From Sphingomonas parva (ex Maeng et al. 2020) (lineage in GTDB: Bacteria; Pseudomonadota; Alphaproteobacteria; Sphingomonadales; Sphingomonadaceae), in assembly GCF_004564275.1 (NCBI RefSeq), contig NZ_SPDV01000001.1, positions 124,001-188,000 on the forward strand: a stretch of 64,000 nt of DNA, given 5' to 3'. This document shows, piece after piece, positions 40,848-49,379 of this stretch. Made by a program: the position numbers and the translations under genes. The notes below the pieces were generated by a model. That model did not search any database and was not told where the DNA came from. It saw nothing but the letters and a program-made list of their open reading frames with translations. Numbering within the stretch: the stretch's first letter is position 1; every line of letters begins with the position of its first letter.

Positions 40848-41611
40848 TGGACGTTCGAATCCTCGGCTGCGGCACCTCGTCCGGCGTGCCGCGCGTCGGC
40901 AACGACTGGGGCACCTGCAATCCCGCCCAGCCGCGCAACCGGCGGCGCCGCGTCTCGATCCTGGTGCGTCACGAGCGCGCCTCGATCCTCGTCGACACCG
41001 GTCCCGATCTTCGCGAGCAATTGCTCGATGCGCAGGTCTCTGCGGTCGACGCGGTGATCTGGACGCATGATCACGCCGATCATTGCCACGGCATCGACGA
41101 TCTGCGGCAGCTGTTCCACGCCCGCGGCCGGCCGGTGACCGGCTATGCGCGCGAGGACACCCTCGAGGTGATCCAGAGCCGGTTCGCTTACGCCTTCGAC
41201 GGGAAGGGCGGATATCCGGCCGTCGTCGAAGGCAATGTCCTGCCCGATCATCTCAACGTCAACGGCATCTCGGTCCAGACCGTGGACCTGCCGCACGGCA
41301 GTATCTCGAGCGCCGGCCTGCGCTTCGACGCGGGTGGAAGAACCATCGTCTATACCACTGACTTCAATGAGTTGACCGACCAGATGGCCTATCGCCTCGA
41401 AGAGGCGGATCTGTGGATCGTCGACGCATTGCGCCATCGGCCGCACCCGACTCATCCGCATCTCGACCAGGTGCTCGCCTGGGTCCGCCAGGTGCGACCG
41501 AAGCGAACCCTGCTGACCCACATGGACAATACCATGGACTACGATACGCTGGTCGCCGAGCTGCCGGAGGGGGTCGAGCCGGCCTATGACGGCATGGAGG
41601 TCGCCTTTTGA
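40847..41611 (+). CDS. PhnP-like MBL-fold metal-dependent hydrolase
   Basis: The 254-residue protein has a metallo-beta-lactamase fold with ILGCGTSSGVPRVGNDWG (the PhnP/RNase Z-like N-terminus), the HxHxDH motif in WTHDHADHCHGIDDLRQ, TVDLPHGSISS, and YTTDFNELTDQM with DALRHRPHPTHPH and LLTHMDNTMDY. PhnP homologues hydrolyse cyclic phosphodiesters. Because it is next to tatD and not phn genes, the specific substrate is open. Stop and start overlap tatD (TGATG). Confidence 0.92.
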   Translation: MDVRILGCGTSSGVPRVGNDWGTCNPAQPRNRRRRVSILVRHERASILVDTGPDLREQLLDAQVSAVDAVIWTHDHADHCHGIDDLRQLFHARGRPVTGYAREDTLEVIQSRFAYAFDGKGGYPAVVEGNVLPDHLNVNGISVQTVDLPHGSISSAGLRFDAGGRTIVYTTDFNELTDQMAYRLEEADLWIVDALRHRPHPTHPHLDQVLAWVRQVRPKRTLLTHMDNTMDYDTLVAELPEGVEPAYDGMEVAF

Positions 41612-42210
41612 CGGGCAACGGGGACGACGCAGCCAGCTTCCTCTATCTTCTGGGCTGCCTCGTTCTGGTCGCCAGCGCTTTCCTGGCGCGCCGCATCCCG
41701 ATCGCGCAGGGACTGAAGTTGGCGCTGGCCTGGGTGCTGATCTTCGGCGCCGCGTTCGTGGCGTTCACGCTCAAGGACGATTTCGCGGCGCTCGGCCGCC
41801 GCGTGATCGGCGAGAGCGCAAGCCAGGGGCAAACCAACGGGCCGGGCCAGGCGCTTCGCATCCGCAAGTCGGAGGACGGACATTTCTGGGCGATCGCGAC
41901 GATCGACGGTACGCCGGTGCGGTTCCTGATCGACAGCGGCGCCACCGTCACGAGCCTGTCGGCCGAGACCGCGCGCCGCGCCGGCATCGAGCCGTCCGGC
42001 GGGATGCCCACGCTCGTCGAGACCGCGAACGGCATCGTCCACGCCGAACGCGCCCGGATCGCCGAGCTCGCGGTCGGCGACATCCGGCGGCGCGATCTGC
42101 CGGTCCACATCTCCGAGGCGTTCGGCCGCACCAACGTGCTCGGCATGAACTTCCTGTCATCGCTGTCGAGCTGGGGCGTCGAGGGCGAATGGCTGATCCT
42201 CGAGCCGTGA
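41608..42210 (+). CDS. Membrane-anchored retroviral-type aspartic protease (TIGR02281-like)
   Basis: The 200-residue protein starts at a TTG overlapping the previous stop (TTGA). Two transmembrane helices follow (about 10-25 and 34-53). A clan AA single-domain aspartic protease comes next: ATIDGTPVRFLIDSGATVTSLSAETARR (catalytic D in IDSGAT), then NVLGMNFLSSLSSWGVEGEWLIL (the flap/psi-loop partner). Such proteins must dimerise to form the active site. The domain faces the periplasm by prediction. Substrate unknown. Confidence 0.88.
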   Translation: MTGNGDDAASFLYLLGCLVLVASAFLARRIPIAQGLKLALAWVLIFGAAFVAFTLKDDFAALGRRVIGESASQGQTNGPGQALRIRKSEDGHFWAIATIDGTPVRFLIDSGATVTSLSAETARRAGIEPSGGMPTLVETANGIVHAERARIAELAVGDIRRRDLPVHISEAFGRTNVLGMNFLSSLSSWGVEGEWLILEP

Positions 42211-42255
42211 CCGCGGCAGGGCGCCCAGGGAAGCGCCGAGAGTGCCAAGAGCCCT

Positions 42256-42310
42256 AAGGTAACGTTCACCATCAGCGTCATTTTACATAATGTATATTAT
42301 CGCACTTTCA
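42256..42310. other. AT-rich intergenic patch between two convergent genes
   Basis: Within the 163-bp gap (42211-42373) this 55-bp stretch is markedly AT-rich for the window (TTTTACATAATGTATATTATCG). It includes the short inverted repeat ATAAT/ATTAT. Both neighbouring genes end here, so it is not an obvious promoter; it may be a weak terminator or a relic. Confidence 0.4.
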
Positions 42311-42373
42311 GAGATGAGAAGCGGCGCGGGCCTCCGGGTCCCTCGCGTCGATAATCGTCCGCCGAACGCACTC

Positions 42374-43303
42374 TCAGCGCGCACGGCGGTCCTGCACCGT
42401 GACATACGAATGCTGGTCGCCGGCGAGGATCGCCTCTTCCTCCGCGCGGAACAGCCGGTGCTGCTTCATCACCAGGTCTTCCGAGCGCCAGTCGCGCTCG
42501 CGCAGCTTGTCGGCCAGGTCGCGATCGACGACGACGTAGCGCGCGAAGACGCCGCGCGGCAGCAGCTCGAGCACGCGCAGCCGATCCTTGGCCTTGAGGT
42601 TCGTCGCGTCGAGCACGGTGAACACGCCGGCCTCCAGCCGCGCCCGGATGATTCCGTGCGCAAGCTTCCAGACCCGCGCCAGCGCCTCCGGCGCATGTCC
42701 GAGGTCGCCGTAGAGCTGGATGCGGAGCGCGTCCGTCGAGACGATCTCGTGCGGCTGGTAGGTCGCCGCCGCGAAAGTCGACTTGCCCGCCGCGCACGGA
42801 CCGACCAGCATGTGGAGCAGAGTCTGTCCGGCATAAGCGCTCGAGGCCGGCTCGTCCGGCGCGCATTGCAGCGTTGTGATGCCGTGTTCGCGCCACATCC
42901 GCACCACCTGCGGCCGATCGTCGATCACCAGCACGGGTTCGTAGCCGTCGTCGAGGATGCGCTGCAGCATCTCCGCCTTGACCAGATGGTCGGCGCGGAT
43001 GTCGCCCTCGGGACGCATGTAGATCGCGTCATAAGGAATGTCGTGGAGCGCCAGCCAGTCCAGCGTCGTGCGGCGCCAGTCCTCGCGATCGGGCCTGGCG
43101 GTGACGATCAGCACCGCGTCGATGTCCCGCCGCGCCTCGGCATTGTGGCGGAGCATGCGGGCGAGCCGCGCGATCGGCTCGACCGGCGCATCGTCGGCCA
43201 TGGCCTTGAAGAAGGCGTTCCAGTCCTTCTCTCCGTCGAGATGGTGCAGCCGGTGGGAGACGTCGGCGAGCGTCCCGTCGATGTCGAAAATCACGGCACG
43301 CAC
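42374..43303 (-). CDS. HAD phosphatase / P-loop polynucleotide kinase fusion (Pnkp-like end-healing enzyme)
   Basis: The 309-residue protein has two halves. Residues 1-150 are a HAD phosphatase with DIDGT (D7, D9), VTAR (T68), K109 and the VIDDR pair (D128/D129). Residues 160-309 are a P-loop kinase with GPCAAGKST (168-176), STDALR (D191), and VLDATNLKAKDR. This is the 3'-phosphatase plus 5'-kinase pairing of polynucleotide kinase-phosphatases, in phosphatase-first order (reverse of T4 Pnkp). GTG start with AAGGAGG 7 bases upstream. It overlaps the RNA ligase gene by 13 bp, so the pair would heal and seal RNA ends. Substrate is inferred. Confidence 0.85.
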   Translation of the reverse strand: MRAVIFDIDGTLADVSHRLHHLDGEKDWNAFFKAMADDAPVEPIARLARMLRHNAEARRDIDAVLIVTARPDREDWRRTTLDWLALHDIPYDAIYMRPEGDIRADHLVKAEMLQRILDDGYEPVLVIDDRPQVVRMWREHGITTLQCAPDEPASSAYAGQTLLHMLVGPCAAGKSTFAAATYQPHEIVSTDALRIQLYGDLGHAPEALARVWKLAHGIIRARLEAGVFTVLDATNLKAKDRLRVLELLPRGVFARYVVVDRDLADKLRERDWRSEDLVMKQHRLFRAEEEAILAGDQHSYVTVQDRRAR

Positions 43304-43983
43304 GACACACCCTCCTTCAATTCGTTGGGCACCACCGGGCCCTCCATCCAGTGGCTGTCGGTGGCGACGTGATCGCGGCGGACGTACTTCGCAACGGATG
43401 TGAAGAAGCGTCCCGCGTTGCCCGGCCCCTCGGGATAGGGAATGGGATCTGCCACGCGGACGACGAAGCCTTCCTGGCGCTGCGGGTCGATCGCCGCTGC
43501 GAGCCGATCGATCAGGCCGTCTTCATACGGGCCGTCATGAAGCACCGGCACCGGCATTATGTCTAGCAGATCGAACATCTCCAGGGTCTCGTCCCAGCCG
43601 AGAAGCCGGTTCACCGGATCCCACACGCCGAAGCCGAGGAAATAGCTCGGCAGGGCGTTGCCTAGCGCCTGCGTGTAGGCGAGCGAGTGGCGCGCGTAGA
43701 GATACTCGCCCGAGATCCGCCAGCCCGACGGTATGTCGTGCGCCTTGCGCGCATGATAGGCCTTGATCCAGTCGCGCGACGAATGCGAGCGTCCGTCCGG
43801 CGAGCGCGGATAGGTCTTGATCGGGGTGAGCGTCGTCCCCTCCCCATCCATCTTTTCCGTCACGATCACCCTGCGGCCGACGAACGGCGCCATGCTCGGC
43901 AGGCGCTTGTCGTCGCTTTGCAGGCCCGGCGAGCATGGCAGATGATAGGTGCGCGGATATTTGAGATCGTGCGACGCGGACAT
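43291..43983 (-). CDS. RNA ligase (ATP-dependent, Rnl2-related family)
   Basis: The 230-residue protein shows all five covalent nucleotidyltransferase motifs: motif I EKMDG (adenylated Lys44), III SGEYLYARHS (92-100), IIIa FLGFGVWD (115-122), IV EGFVVRV (171-177), V VAKYVRRD (Lys199). It lacks the OB domain of DNA ligases and the size fits the PF09414-type RNA ligases. It seals 3'-OH/5'-phosphate RNA ends. The ATG at 43983 has GGGAG 4 bases upstream. It is the first gene of an operon with the HAD-kinase, divergent from mazG by 128 bp. Confidence 0.88.
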   Translation of the reverse strand: MSASHDLKYPRTYHLPCSPGLQSDDKRLPSMAPFVGRRVIVTEKMDGEGTTLTPIKTYPRSPDGRSHSSRDWIKAYHARKAHDIPSGWRISGEYLYARHSLAYTQALGNALPSYFLGFGVWDPVNRLLGWDETLEMFDLLDIMPVPVLHDGPYEDGLIDRLAAAIDPQRQEGFVVRVADPIPYPEGPGNAGRFFTSVAKYVRRDHVATDSHWMEGPVVPNELKEGVSCVP

Positions 43984-44111
43984 GATCTCCCAGCTTAATG
44001 CGCTTCCCTGCTGATTGGCAAAGCGGCGCCGCGACGCCACGCGCGAAGGGGATGGCGCCGCCTCCGCATCGCTGTAGAGCCTGTCGACCACCCCGTCATG
44101 GAGACCGCCGC

Positions 44112-44873
44112 GTGACAGACCTCGCCCCCCGCCCTTCCCCGCTCGGCGAGCTGGTTGCGATCATGCGCAGGCTGCGCGATCCCGAGAATGGCTGCGCCTG
44201 GGATCGCGAGCAGACGTTCGAGACGATCGCGCCCTACACGATCGAGGAGGCCTATGAGGTCGCCGACGCGATCGCTCGCGGCGACATGGCCGATCTCAGG
44301 GACGAGCTCGGCGATCTTCAGCTCCAGGTCGTCTATCACAGCCGCATCGCCGAGGAGCGCGGCGCCTTCTCGATCGATGACGTCATCGCCGGAATCTGCG
44401 CCAAGATGATCCGCCGTCACCCGCACATCTTCGGCGACGCCGGCGAATCGCCGGGCTGGGAGGCGCTGAAGGCGGCCGAGCGCGGCGTGCGCGAGGACCG
44501 TAGCGCCCTTGCCCATGTGGCGCGCGCCCTCCCCGCCCTGAAACGGGCCGAGAAGATCCAGGCCCGGGCTGCCCGGGTCGGCTTCGACTGGCCCGACGTC
44601 TCGGGCCCGCGCGCCAAGATCGACGAGGAAATCGCCGAGATCGAGGCGGCCGCGTCCGACGCCGAACGCGAGGCGGAGCTGGGAGATCTGCTCTTCTCGG
44701 TCGTGAACTACGCCCGACACCTCGGCATCGACCCGGAAGCCGCCCTCCGCGGCGCCACCGACCGCTTCGAGCAGCGCTTCAGAAAGGTTGAAGAAATCGC
44801 TGACAAGTCATTGAAGGAAATGGACTTGGAAGGTCTTGAAGCGCTCTGGCAGCAGGCCAAGAAGGCGCTTTGA
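44112..44873 (+). CDS. mazG: Nucleoside triphosphate pyrophosphohydrolase MazG
   Basis: The enzyme hydrolyses NTPs and dNTPs to monophosphate and PPi, and limits (p)ppGpp/aberrant nucleotide signals. The 253-residue tandem-domain protein has domain 1 CAWDREQTFETIAPYTIEEAYEVADAI with LRDELGDLQLQVVYHS, and domain 2 KIDEEIAEIEAA..EREAELGDLLFSVVNYAR. The repeated EExxE...ExxD metal motifs are present in both. GTG start at 44112. Full length. Divergent from the RNA ligase/kinase operon. Confidence 0.95.
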   Translation: MTDLAPRPSPLGELVAIMRRLRDPENGCAWDREQTFETIAPYTIEEAYEVADAIARGDMADLRDELGDLQLQVVYHSRIAEERGAFSIDDVIAGICAKMIRRHPHIFGDAGESPGWEALKAAERGVREDRSALAHVARALPALKRAEKIQARAARVGFDWPDVSGPRAKIDEEIAEIEAAASDAEREAELGDLLFSVVNYARHLGIDPEAALRGATDRFEQRFRKVEEIADKSLKEMDLEGLEALWQQAKKAL

Positions 44874-45221
44874 TGCGGGCGGGCCGAGCCATTTAGCGCA
44901 GCGGCGCCGAGCGACGCCACCTGCCCTTGCCCCGGCGCCGTACGCACGCCGAACGACGGCCTGGGCCTGGGACCTGCGGTGCGCCGCGACTCGCCCGTCT
45001 TCGAGTCGCCGTGCCGGAAACAACCCTGCAAAGCCGCCGCGCTCGCGGTCTCGCATCGGCCAGTGATGCAAGAGTCATTCAACAGCCCGCTGCAGTGGAT
45101 TGAAGCAGGCGGGTTCTTCCGCCGCGACAATGGCCTGTCCCAGGTCGGGATTGGAAAGTCTATTGACCCGCCTTCTTTGGTGCTAATTTGCGGACACTCT
45201 TTGGATGAGGAGGTCTTTGAC
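44874..45221. other. Intergenic region with a hairpin, between mazG and the secreted protein gene
   Basis: 348 bp with no supported gene. A perfect 8-bp inverted repeat (44986-44993 and 45002-45009, 8-nt loop) lies 113 bp after mazG, without a T-run. A shorter GGCGG/CCGCC hairpin spans 45108-45123. The last 60 bp hold a promoter candidate and a GAGGAGG Shine-Dalgarno for the next gene. Confidence 0.55.
45163..45189 (+). promoter_or_regulatory. Candidate promoter of the secreted protein gene
   Basis: TTGACC (45163-45168) is followed after 15 bases by TAATTT (45184-45189). The Shine-Dalgarno GAGGAGG is at 45207-45213 and the ATG at 45222. The spacer is short, so this is tentative. Confidence 0.35.
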
Positions 45222-45704
45222 ATGCGCAAGATGTATGCAGGGCTCTTGGGACTGGTGCTGATTGCCACGCCGGGGTTGGCGGCGAAGAAAGGGGACGTCC
45301 GCGTTTCGGGCCAGGGCACGATCGAAGACGGCCGCACCTTCTCCGTCAGCGCGGTCCTCTACCAGGACGGAACCGCCCGCGGTCAGGCGACTCTGATCAA
45401 CCGCAATTTCAGCGGCGACAGCGGCAAGGGCCCGTACAAGCTCCACATCGACATCTCCTGCGCCAAGCAGCTCGACGACGGTACGGTGACGATCGGCGGC
45501 TTCACCCGCCGCACCAACGATTCCAGTCTGGTCGACGCGGTCTTCTTCACCGTCGAGGACAACGGCAAGGATGACCTGCTGAGCCGCGCCTTCTTCTGGG
45601 ACGGCGATCCCAACACCACCGGCGATCCCGCCGCGTGCCAGCTGGTCAACAACGGCGACTTCCCGATGGAAGAGGTGATCCGAGGCAACATCAACGTTCA
45701 CTGA
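45222..45704 (+). CDS. Hypothetical secreted protein
   Basis: The 160-residue protein has a signal peptide (MRKMYAGLLGLVLIATPGLAA, cleavage near 21). The mature part is beta-rich (GDVRVSGQGTIEDGRTFSVSAVLYQDG, TRGQATLINRNF, LHIDISCAKQLDDGTVTIGGF) with two cysteines (in ISCAK and PAACQ) that could form a disulfide. I do not recognise the family. GAGGAGG lies 8 bases before the ATG. The next gene starts 19 bp after its stop and encodes an outer-membrane-receptor-like protein. Confidence 0.75.
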   Translation: MRKMYAGLLGLVLIATPGLAAKKGDVRVSGQGTIEDGRTFSVSAVLYQDGTARGQATLINRNFSGDSGKGPYKLHIDISCAKQLDDGTVTIGGFTRRTNDSSLVDAVFFTVEDNGKDDLLSRAFFWDGDPNTTGDPAACQLVNNGDFPMEEVIRGNINVH

Positions 45705-45723
45705 TCGCGCGGATGCCGGCGGG

Positions 45724-48042
45724 GTGGTCGGACGTCTGCCCCGCCGGCTCGGCTCCGCACTGACCCGGGCTGCGGCGTGCCTGCTCGCGCTGGCGTGCAT
45801 CGCTCCGGCGCGTGCCGAGCCGGTGCTCGCCGATGCGAACCTGTCCGACGCGGCGCCTCCCCTCCCGGCCCAGGAACAACCCGAGATCGTCGTCACCGGC
45901 TGGCTGCCGCCGTCGTGGCGCCTGCCCGATCGGACGCTGGAGAGCGCCGAGGTCGAGGCCTATGGCCTGAGCTCGATCGGCGAGGTCATTGCCGAGATCG
46001 CCGCCGAAGAGGGCGAAACGGCGGGCGACGCCGCCTTTCTGGTCAACGGACGGAGGGTCGCGGGACTCGCCGGAGTGTCCGACCTCCCCGCCGAAGCAAT
46101 CGCCCGGATCGACGTGCTGCCGGTCGGCAGCGGCGTCGGGGTCGGCGCGAGCGCACGCCAGCGAGTCTACGACATCCGGCTGAAGCGCGCGCTGGACCTC
46201 GTCGTCGCGCGCGCCGCGACGCGCGTGCCGATCGGCGGCGGCTGGAGCGCGCGGAACGCCGACCTGACCTACAGCCATCTGCGCGGCGAGCGCCGCATAG
46301 CCATCGTCGCGAAGGGCCGCGACGAGGACATGCTGCTCGAGAGCGAGCGCGACATCGTCCAGCCGATCGGGGCCGTCGCCCGCGCCGGCGCCTATCGCAG
46401 CCTGCTGCCCGCCATGGACAGGGTCGACCTCTCGCTGTCCGCGGTCGACCGGCTGACCTCGTGGCTGTCCGGCTCCCTCGTCTCCAAGGCCTCGCTCTCC
46501 CACCGGGACGCCAGGCTCGGTCCGTGGCTGGGCGACGCCGGCGTGGCGCCGCTCGACCAGCATGGCAGGATTCTGTCGGCGAGCGTCAACCTCAGCCTCG
46601 ATGCCCAGGCCGGTGCGTGGCAGCTCGGCCTGTTCGGCGCTTATGGATCGGTCCACGGAAGTACGGCGACCGAGCACCTGCCGCCAGCGACGGCACGACC
46701 GCGGGTGGTCCGCACCGGATCGACGGTGACGACGCTGTCTGGCCAGCTCAGCGCCTTTGGTCCGCTCGCCGATCTCCCCGCCGGACCGATGGTGCTCAAC
46801 CTCGGCGCAGGGGCGTCGCGCGACACGATCGTTGCGCGGCGCGATCCTCCGGCCTCGCCCCGGCCTCCGCCCACGATCCTGACCGCCACTACCCTCAGCG
46901 CCGCGGTCGAAGTGCCGATCGCCAGCCGCGCGGCCAACGTGCTGGCAGGGATTGGGGACCTCTCGGCGAGCGCGGAATTCGTCCGTCAGCATGCCTCGGA
47001 CTTCGGCAACTTCACCAATTACACGCTCTCGCTGCAATGGCGGCCCGACTCCTGGGTCGGTCTCACCGGATCGGTCAGCCGGAGCGGCACCGCGCCGCCG
47101 GTGACCAGCCTCGACGAGCCGCCGATCGAGACTCCCGGCGTGCGCCTCTTCGATCCGGCGCGCGGCGAGACCAGCGACGTCGTCTGGATCACCGGCGGCA
47201 GCCCCGGGCTGCGCCGGCAGAGCGACGAGACCAGGCGTTTCGCCGCCAATCTGAAGCCCCTGCGCGCGGTCGCGCTGCGGCTCAACGCCGAATATGTCGA
47301 GACACGAAGCCGCAACTTCCTGTCCGAACTGCCTTCGCCGAGCCTGGCGACGATGCAGGCCTTCCCCGAGCGCTTCGTCCGGGACGTCGGCGGGCGACTC
47401 GTCACCGTCGACGCGCGGCCGGTCTCGCTGGCGAGGAGGACCGATCGCCAGCTGCGCACCGGAATCGTGCTCACGCTCCCGCTCGGACGGCGGGCGGCGC
47501 GCGACACTCGGCTGGCCGAGGACGAGGAGGAGGCATCCCGCCCGGGCGCCAATGTGGCCAGTGTCCGGCCTCGGCTGCAGCTCAGCGCATCTCACCTCTG
47601 GCTGCTCGACAGTGCGCTGACGATTCGGGCGGGCGGTCCGCCGATCGACCTGCTCTCGTCCGACGCGATCGGCTTCGGCAACCTCGGTCAGCCCCGCCAC
47701 CGCTTCGACGCCAGCCTCGGCTATGCCGAGCGTGGGCTCGGCGTCCGCGCCTCGGTCCAGTCACGCGGTGCCAGCCTGATCGAGGCGAGCGGCAGCATCG
47801 CCAACACGCTCCGCTTCTACCCGCTGACCGTGTTCAGCTTCCGAGGCTGGATCCAGGGCGAGCGGCTGGCGCCCCGCTCGAGCTGGCTGAAGGGCACGCG
47901 TCTCAGCCTGACCCTGCTCAACCTCACCGCCGCGCGCGAGCGGGTGGAGGACCGCTTCGCCGTCACCCCGCTCAGCTACCAACCCGGCTATCGGGACCCG
48001 GTGGGCCGCAGCCTCGAGTTCGAGCTCAGGAAGAAATTCTAG
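45724..48042 (+). CDS. TonB-dependent receptor-like outer membrane protein
   Basis: The 772-residue protein (GTG start) has a signal peptide (about 1-31, cleavage after ARA) and a TonB-box-like PEIVVTGW near 53. A plug-like segment follows (SAEVEAYGLSSIGEVIAEI, AFLVNGRRVAGLAGVSDLPAEAIARIDVLP). The long remainder alternates amphipathic beta strands as in a barrel and ends SLEFELRKKF, with a terminal Phe as expected for BAM recognition. It is shorter than many SusC/FhuA-type receptors. Substrate unknown. The short secreted protein upstream may be co-transcribed. Confidence 0.75.
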   Translation: MVGRLPRRLGSALTRAAACLLALACIAPARAEPVLADANLSDAAPPLPAQEQPEIVVTGWLPPSWRLPDRTLESAEVEAYGLSSIGEVIAEIAAEEGETAGDAAFLVNGRRVAGLAGVSDLPAEAIARIDVLPVGSGVGVGASARQRVYDIRLKRALDLVVARAATRVPIGGGWSARNADLTYSHLRGERRIAIVAKGRDEDMLLESERDIVQPIGAVARAGAYRSLLPAMDRVDLSLSAVDRLTSWLSGSLVSKASLSHRDARLGPWLGDAGVAPLDQHGRILSASVNLSLDAQAGAWQLGLFGAYGSVHGSTATEHLPPATARPRVVRTGSTVTTLSGQLSAFGPLADLPAGPMVLNLGAGASRDTIVARRDPPASPRPPPTILTATTLSAAVEVPIASRAANVLAGIGDLSASAEFVRQHASDFGNFTNYTLSLQWRPDSWVGLTGSVSRSGTAPPVTSLDEPPIETPGVRLFDPARGETSDVVWITGGSPGLRRQSDETRRFAANLKPLRAVALRLNAEYVETRSRNFLSELPSPSLATMQAFPERFVRDVGGRLVTVDARPVSLARRTDRQLRTGIVLTLPLGRRAARDTRLAEDEEEASRPGANVASVRPRLQLSASHLWLLDSALTIRAGGPPIDLLSSDAIGFGNLGQPRHRFDASLGYAERGLGVRASVQSRGASLIEASGSIANTLRFYPLTVFSFRGWIQGERLAPRSSWLKGTRLSLTLLNLTAARERVEDRFAVTPLSYQPGYRDPVGRSLEFELRKKF

Positions 48043-48072
48043 CGCGCGGGACCTGGCTTCGTGAACCCTTCG

Positions 48073-49329
48073 TCAGCCCGCAGCTTGCCGCGCCTGGAAG
48101 CGCGCCCAATCGGCGTCGGAGAGACGGACTTCATATTCGGTCTGAAGTCCCTCGCTCCGCTGGCCGACCACCTCGCCATTGGCATACAGCCACGCGATCC
48201 CTTCCCCGTCGGTCGCGTCGAGGACGATCTGGCGAACCTTGGCGCCCTTGCGCAGGCAGCCGCCGGCGCAGTCGAGCAGCCCGGCGACGCCATCGCCGGT
48301 CAGGGCCGAGATCACGACCACGTCCTCGCGGCGCGCGGCCTCCGCCCGCACCCGGGCGGCGTCCTCCTCGCCGAGCGTGTCGATCTTGGTCCACGCCTCG
48401 ATCAGCGGCGCGCCCCCTTCCCTGCGGGCGCCGATCTCGGTCAGCACCGCCTCGACGTCCTCGCGCTGCGCATCGCTGTCGGGGTGGGAGATGTCCCGCA
48501 CGTGGATGATCAGATCGGCCGAGATCACCTCCTCCAACGTCGCCCGGAAAGCGGCGACGAGCTGGGTGGGAAGCTCCGAGATGAAGCCGACCGTGTCGCT
48601 GAGGATCGCCTTGTCGAAGCCGGGCAGCGGGATTTCGCGCATCGTCGGGTCGAGCGTCGCGAACAGCAGGTTCTCGGCCATCACGTCGGCATTGGTGACC
48701 CGGTTGAACAGGGTCGACTTGCCGGCGTTGGTGTAGCCGACCAGCGCGATCACCGGCCAGGGCGCCCGCTGCCGCCGGGCGCGGTGCAGGCTGCGCGTTC
48801 GCGTCACCTGCTCGAGCTCCTTCTTGAGCTTGGCCATGCGATCGCGGATCAGGCGGCGGTCCGCCTCGATCTGCGTCTCGCCGGGGCCGCCGAGAAAGCC
48901 GAAGCCGCCGCGCTGGCGCTCGAGGTGGGTCCAGCTCCGCACCAGCCGTCCCGCCTGATAGTCGAGATGGGCGAGCTCGACCTGCAGCCGCCCCTCGGCG
49001 GTCGCCGCGCGCTCCCCGAAGATCTCGAGGATCAGTCCGGTGCGGTCGATCACCTTGGCCTTGGTGCCGGTCTCGAGGTTCTTCTGCTGGATCGGCGTGA
49101 TCGGCGCGTCGACGATCAGCAGCTCGGCGCCCTCGCTCTCCAGCACGCCGGCGATGCGCTCGACCTGGCCCTTGCCGAACAACGTGGCCGGGCGGGCGCC
49201 GCGGATCTTGAAGTGCAGCTTGTCGACGACATCGATGCCGATCGCCTCGGCCAGGCCCGCCGCCTCGTCGAGACGCGCCTCGACGTCGCGCGGATTGTCA
49301 TGTCCGCCAAGGTCCGGGAGCGCGACCAC
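48073..49329 (-). CDS. hflX: GTPase HflX
   Basis: HflX splits or rescues stalled ribosomes. The 418-residue protein has the N-terminal nucleotide-binding domain (KLHFKIRGARPATLFGKGQVERIAG), a helical linker with LDYQAGRLVRSWTHLERQRGGFGFLGGPGETQIE, and a G domain: G1 GYTNAGKST near 197, G3 DTVGFISELP, G4-type TKID. GTG start at 49329 by convention. The frame is open and reads conserved-looking residues (FNRDADADYARGARA) up to the hfq stop, with a CTG at 49383 preceded by GAGGAG. True translation may start there. Confidence 0.95.
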   Translation of the reverse strand: MVALPDLGGHDNPRDVEARLDEAAGLAEAIGIDVVDKLHFKIRGARPATLFGKGQVERIAGVLESEGAELLIVDAPITPIQQKNLETGTKAKVIDRTGLILEIFGERAATAEGRLQVELAHLDYQAGRLVRSWTHLERQRGGFGFLGGPGETQIEADRRLIRDRMAKLKKELEQVTRTRSLHRARRQRAPWPVIALVGYTNAGKSTLFNRVTNADVMAENLLFATLDPTMREIPLPGFDKAILSDTVGFISELPTQLVAAFRATLEEVISADLIIHVRDISHPDSDAQREDVEAVLTEIGARREGGAPLIEAWTKIDTLGEEDAARVRAEAARREDVVVISALTGDGVAGLLDCAGGCLRKGAKVRQIVLDATDGEGIAWLYANGEVVGQRSEGLQTEYEVRLSDADWARFQARQAAG

Positions 49330-49379
49330 GGCCCGGGCGCCGCGCGCATAATCGGCGTCGGCATCACGATTGAAGACGC

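Noticed and set aside
45777-48509. 910-codon Arg-rich frame over the TonB-receptor-like gene
   Set aside because: Out-of-frame reading of a gene with a signal peptide and barrel pattern, typical of high-GC DNA.
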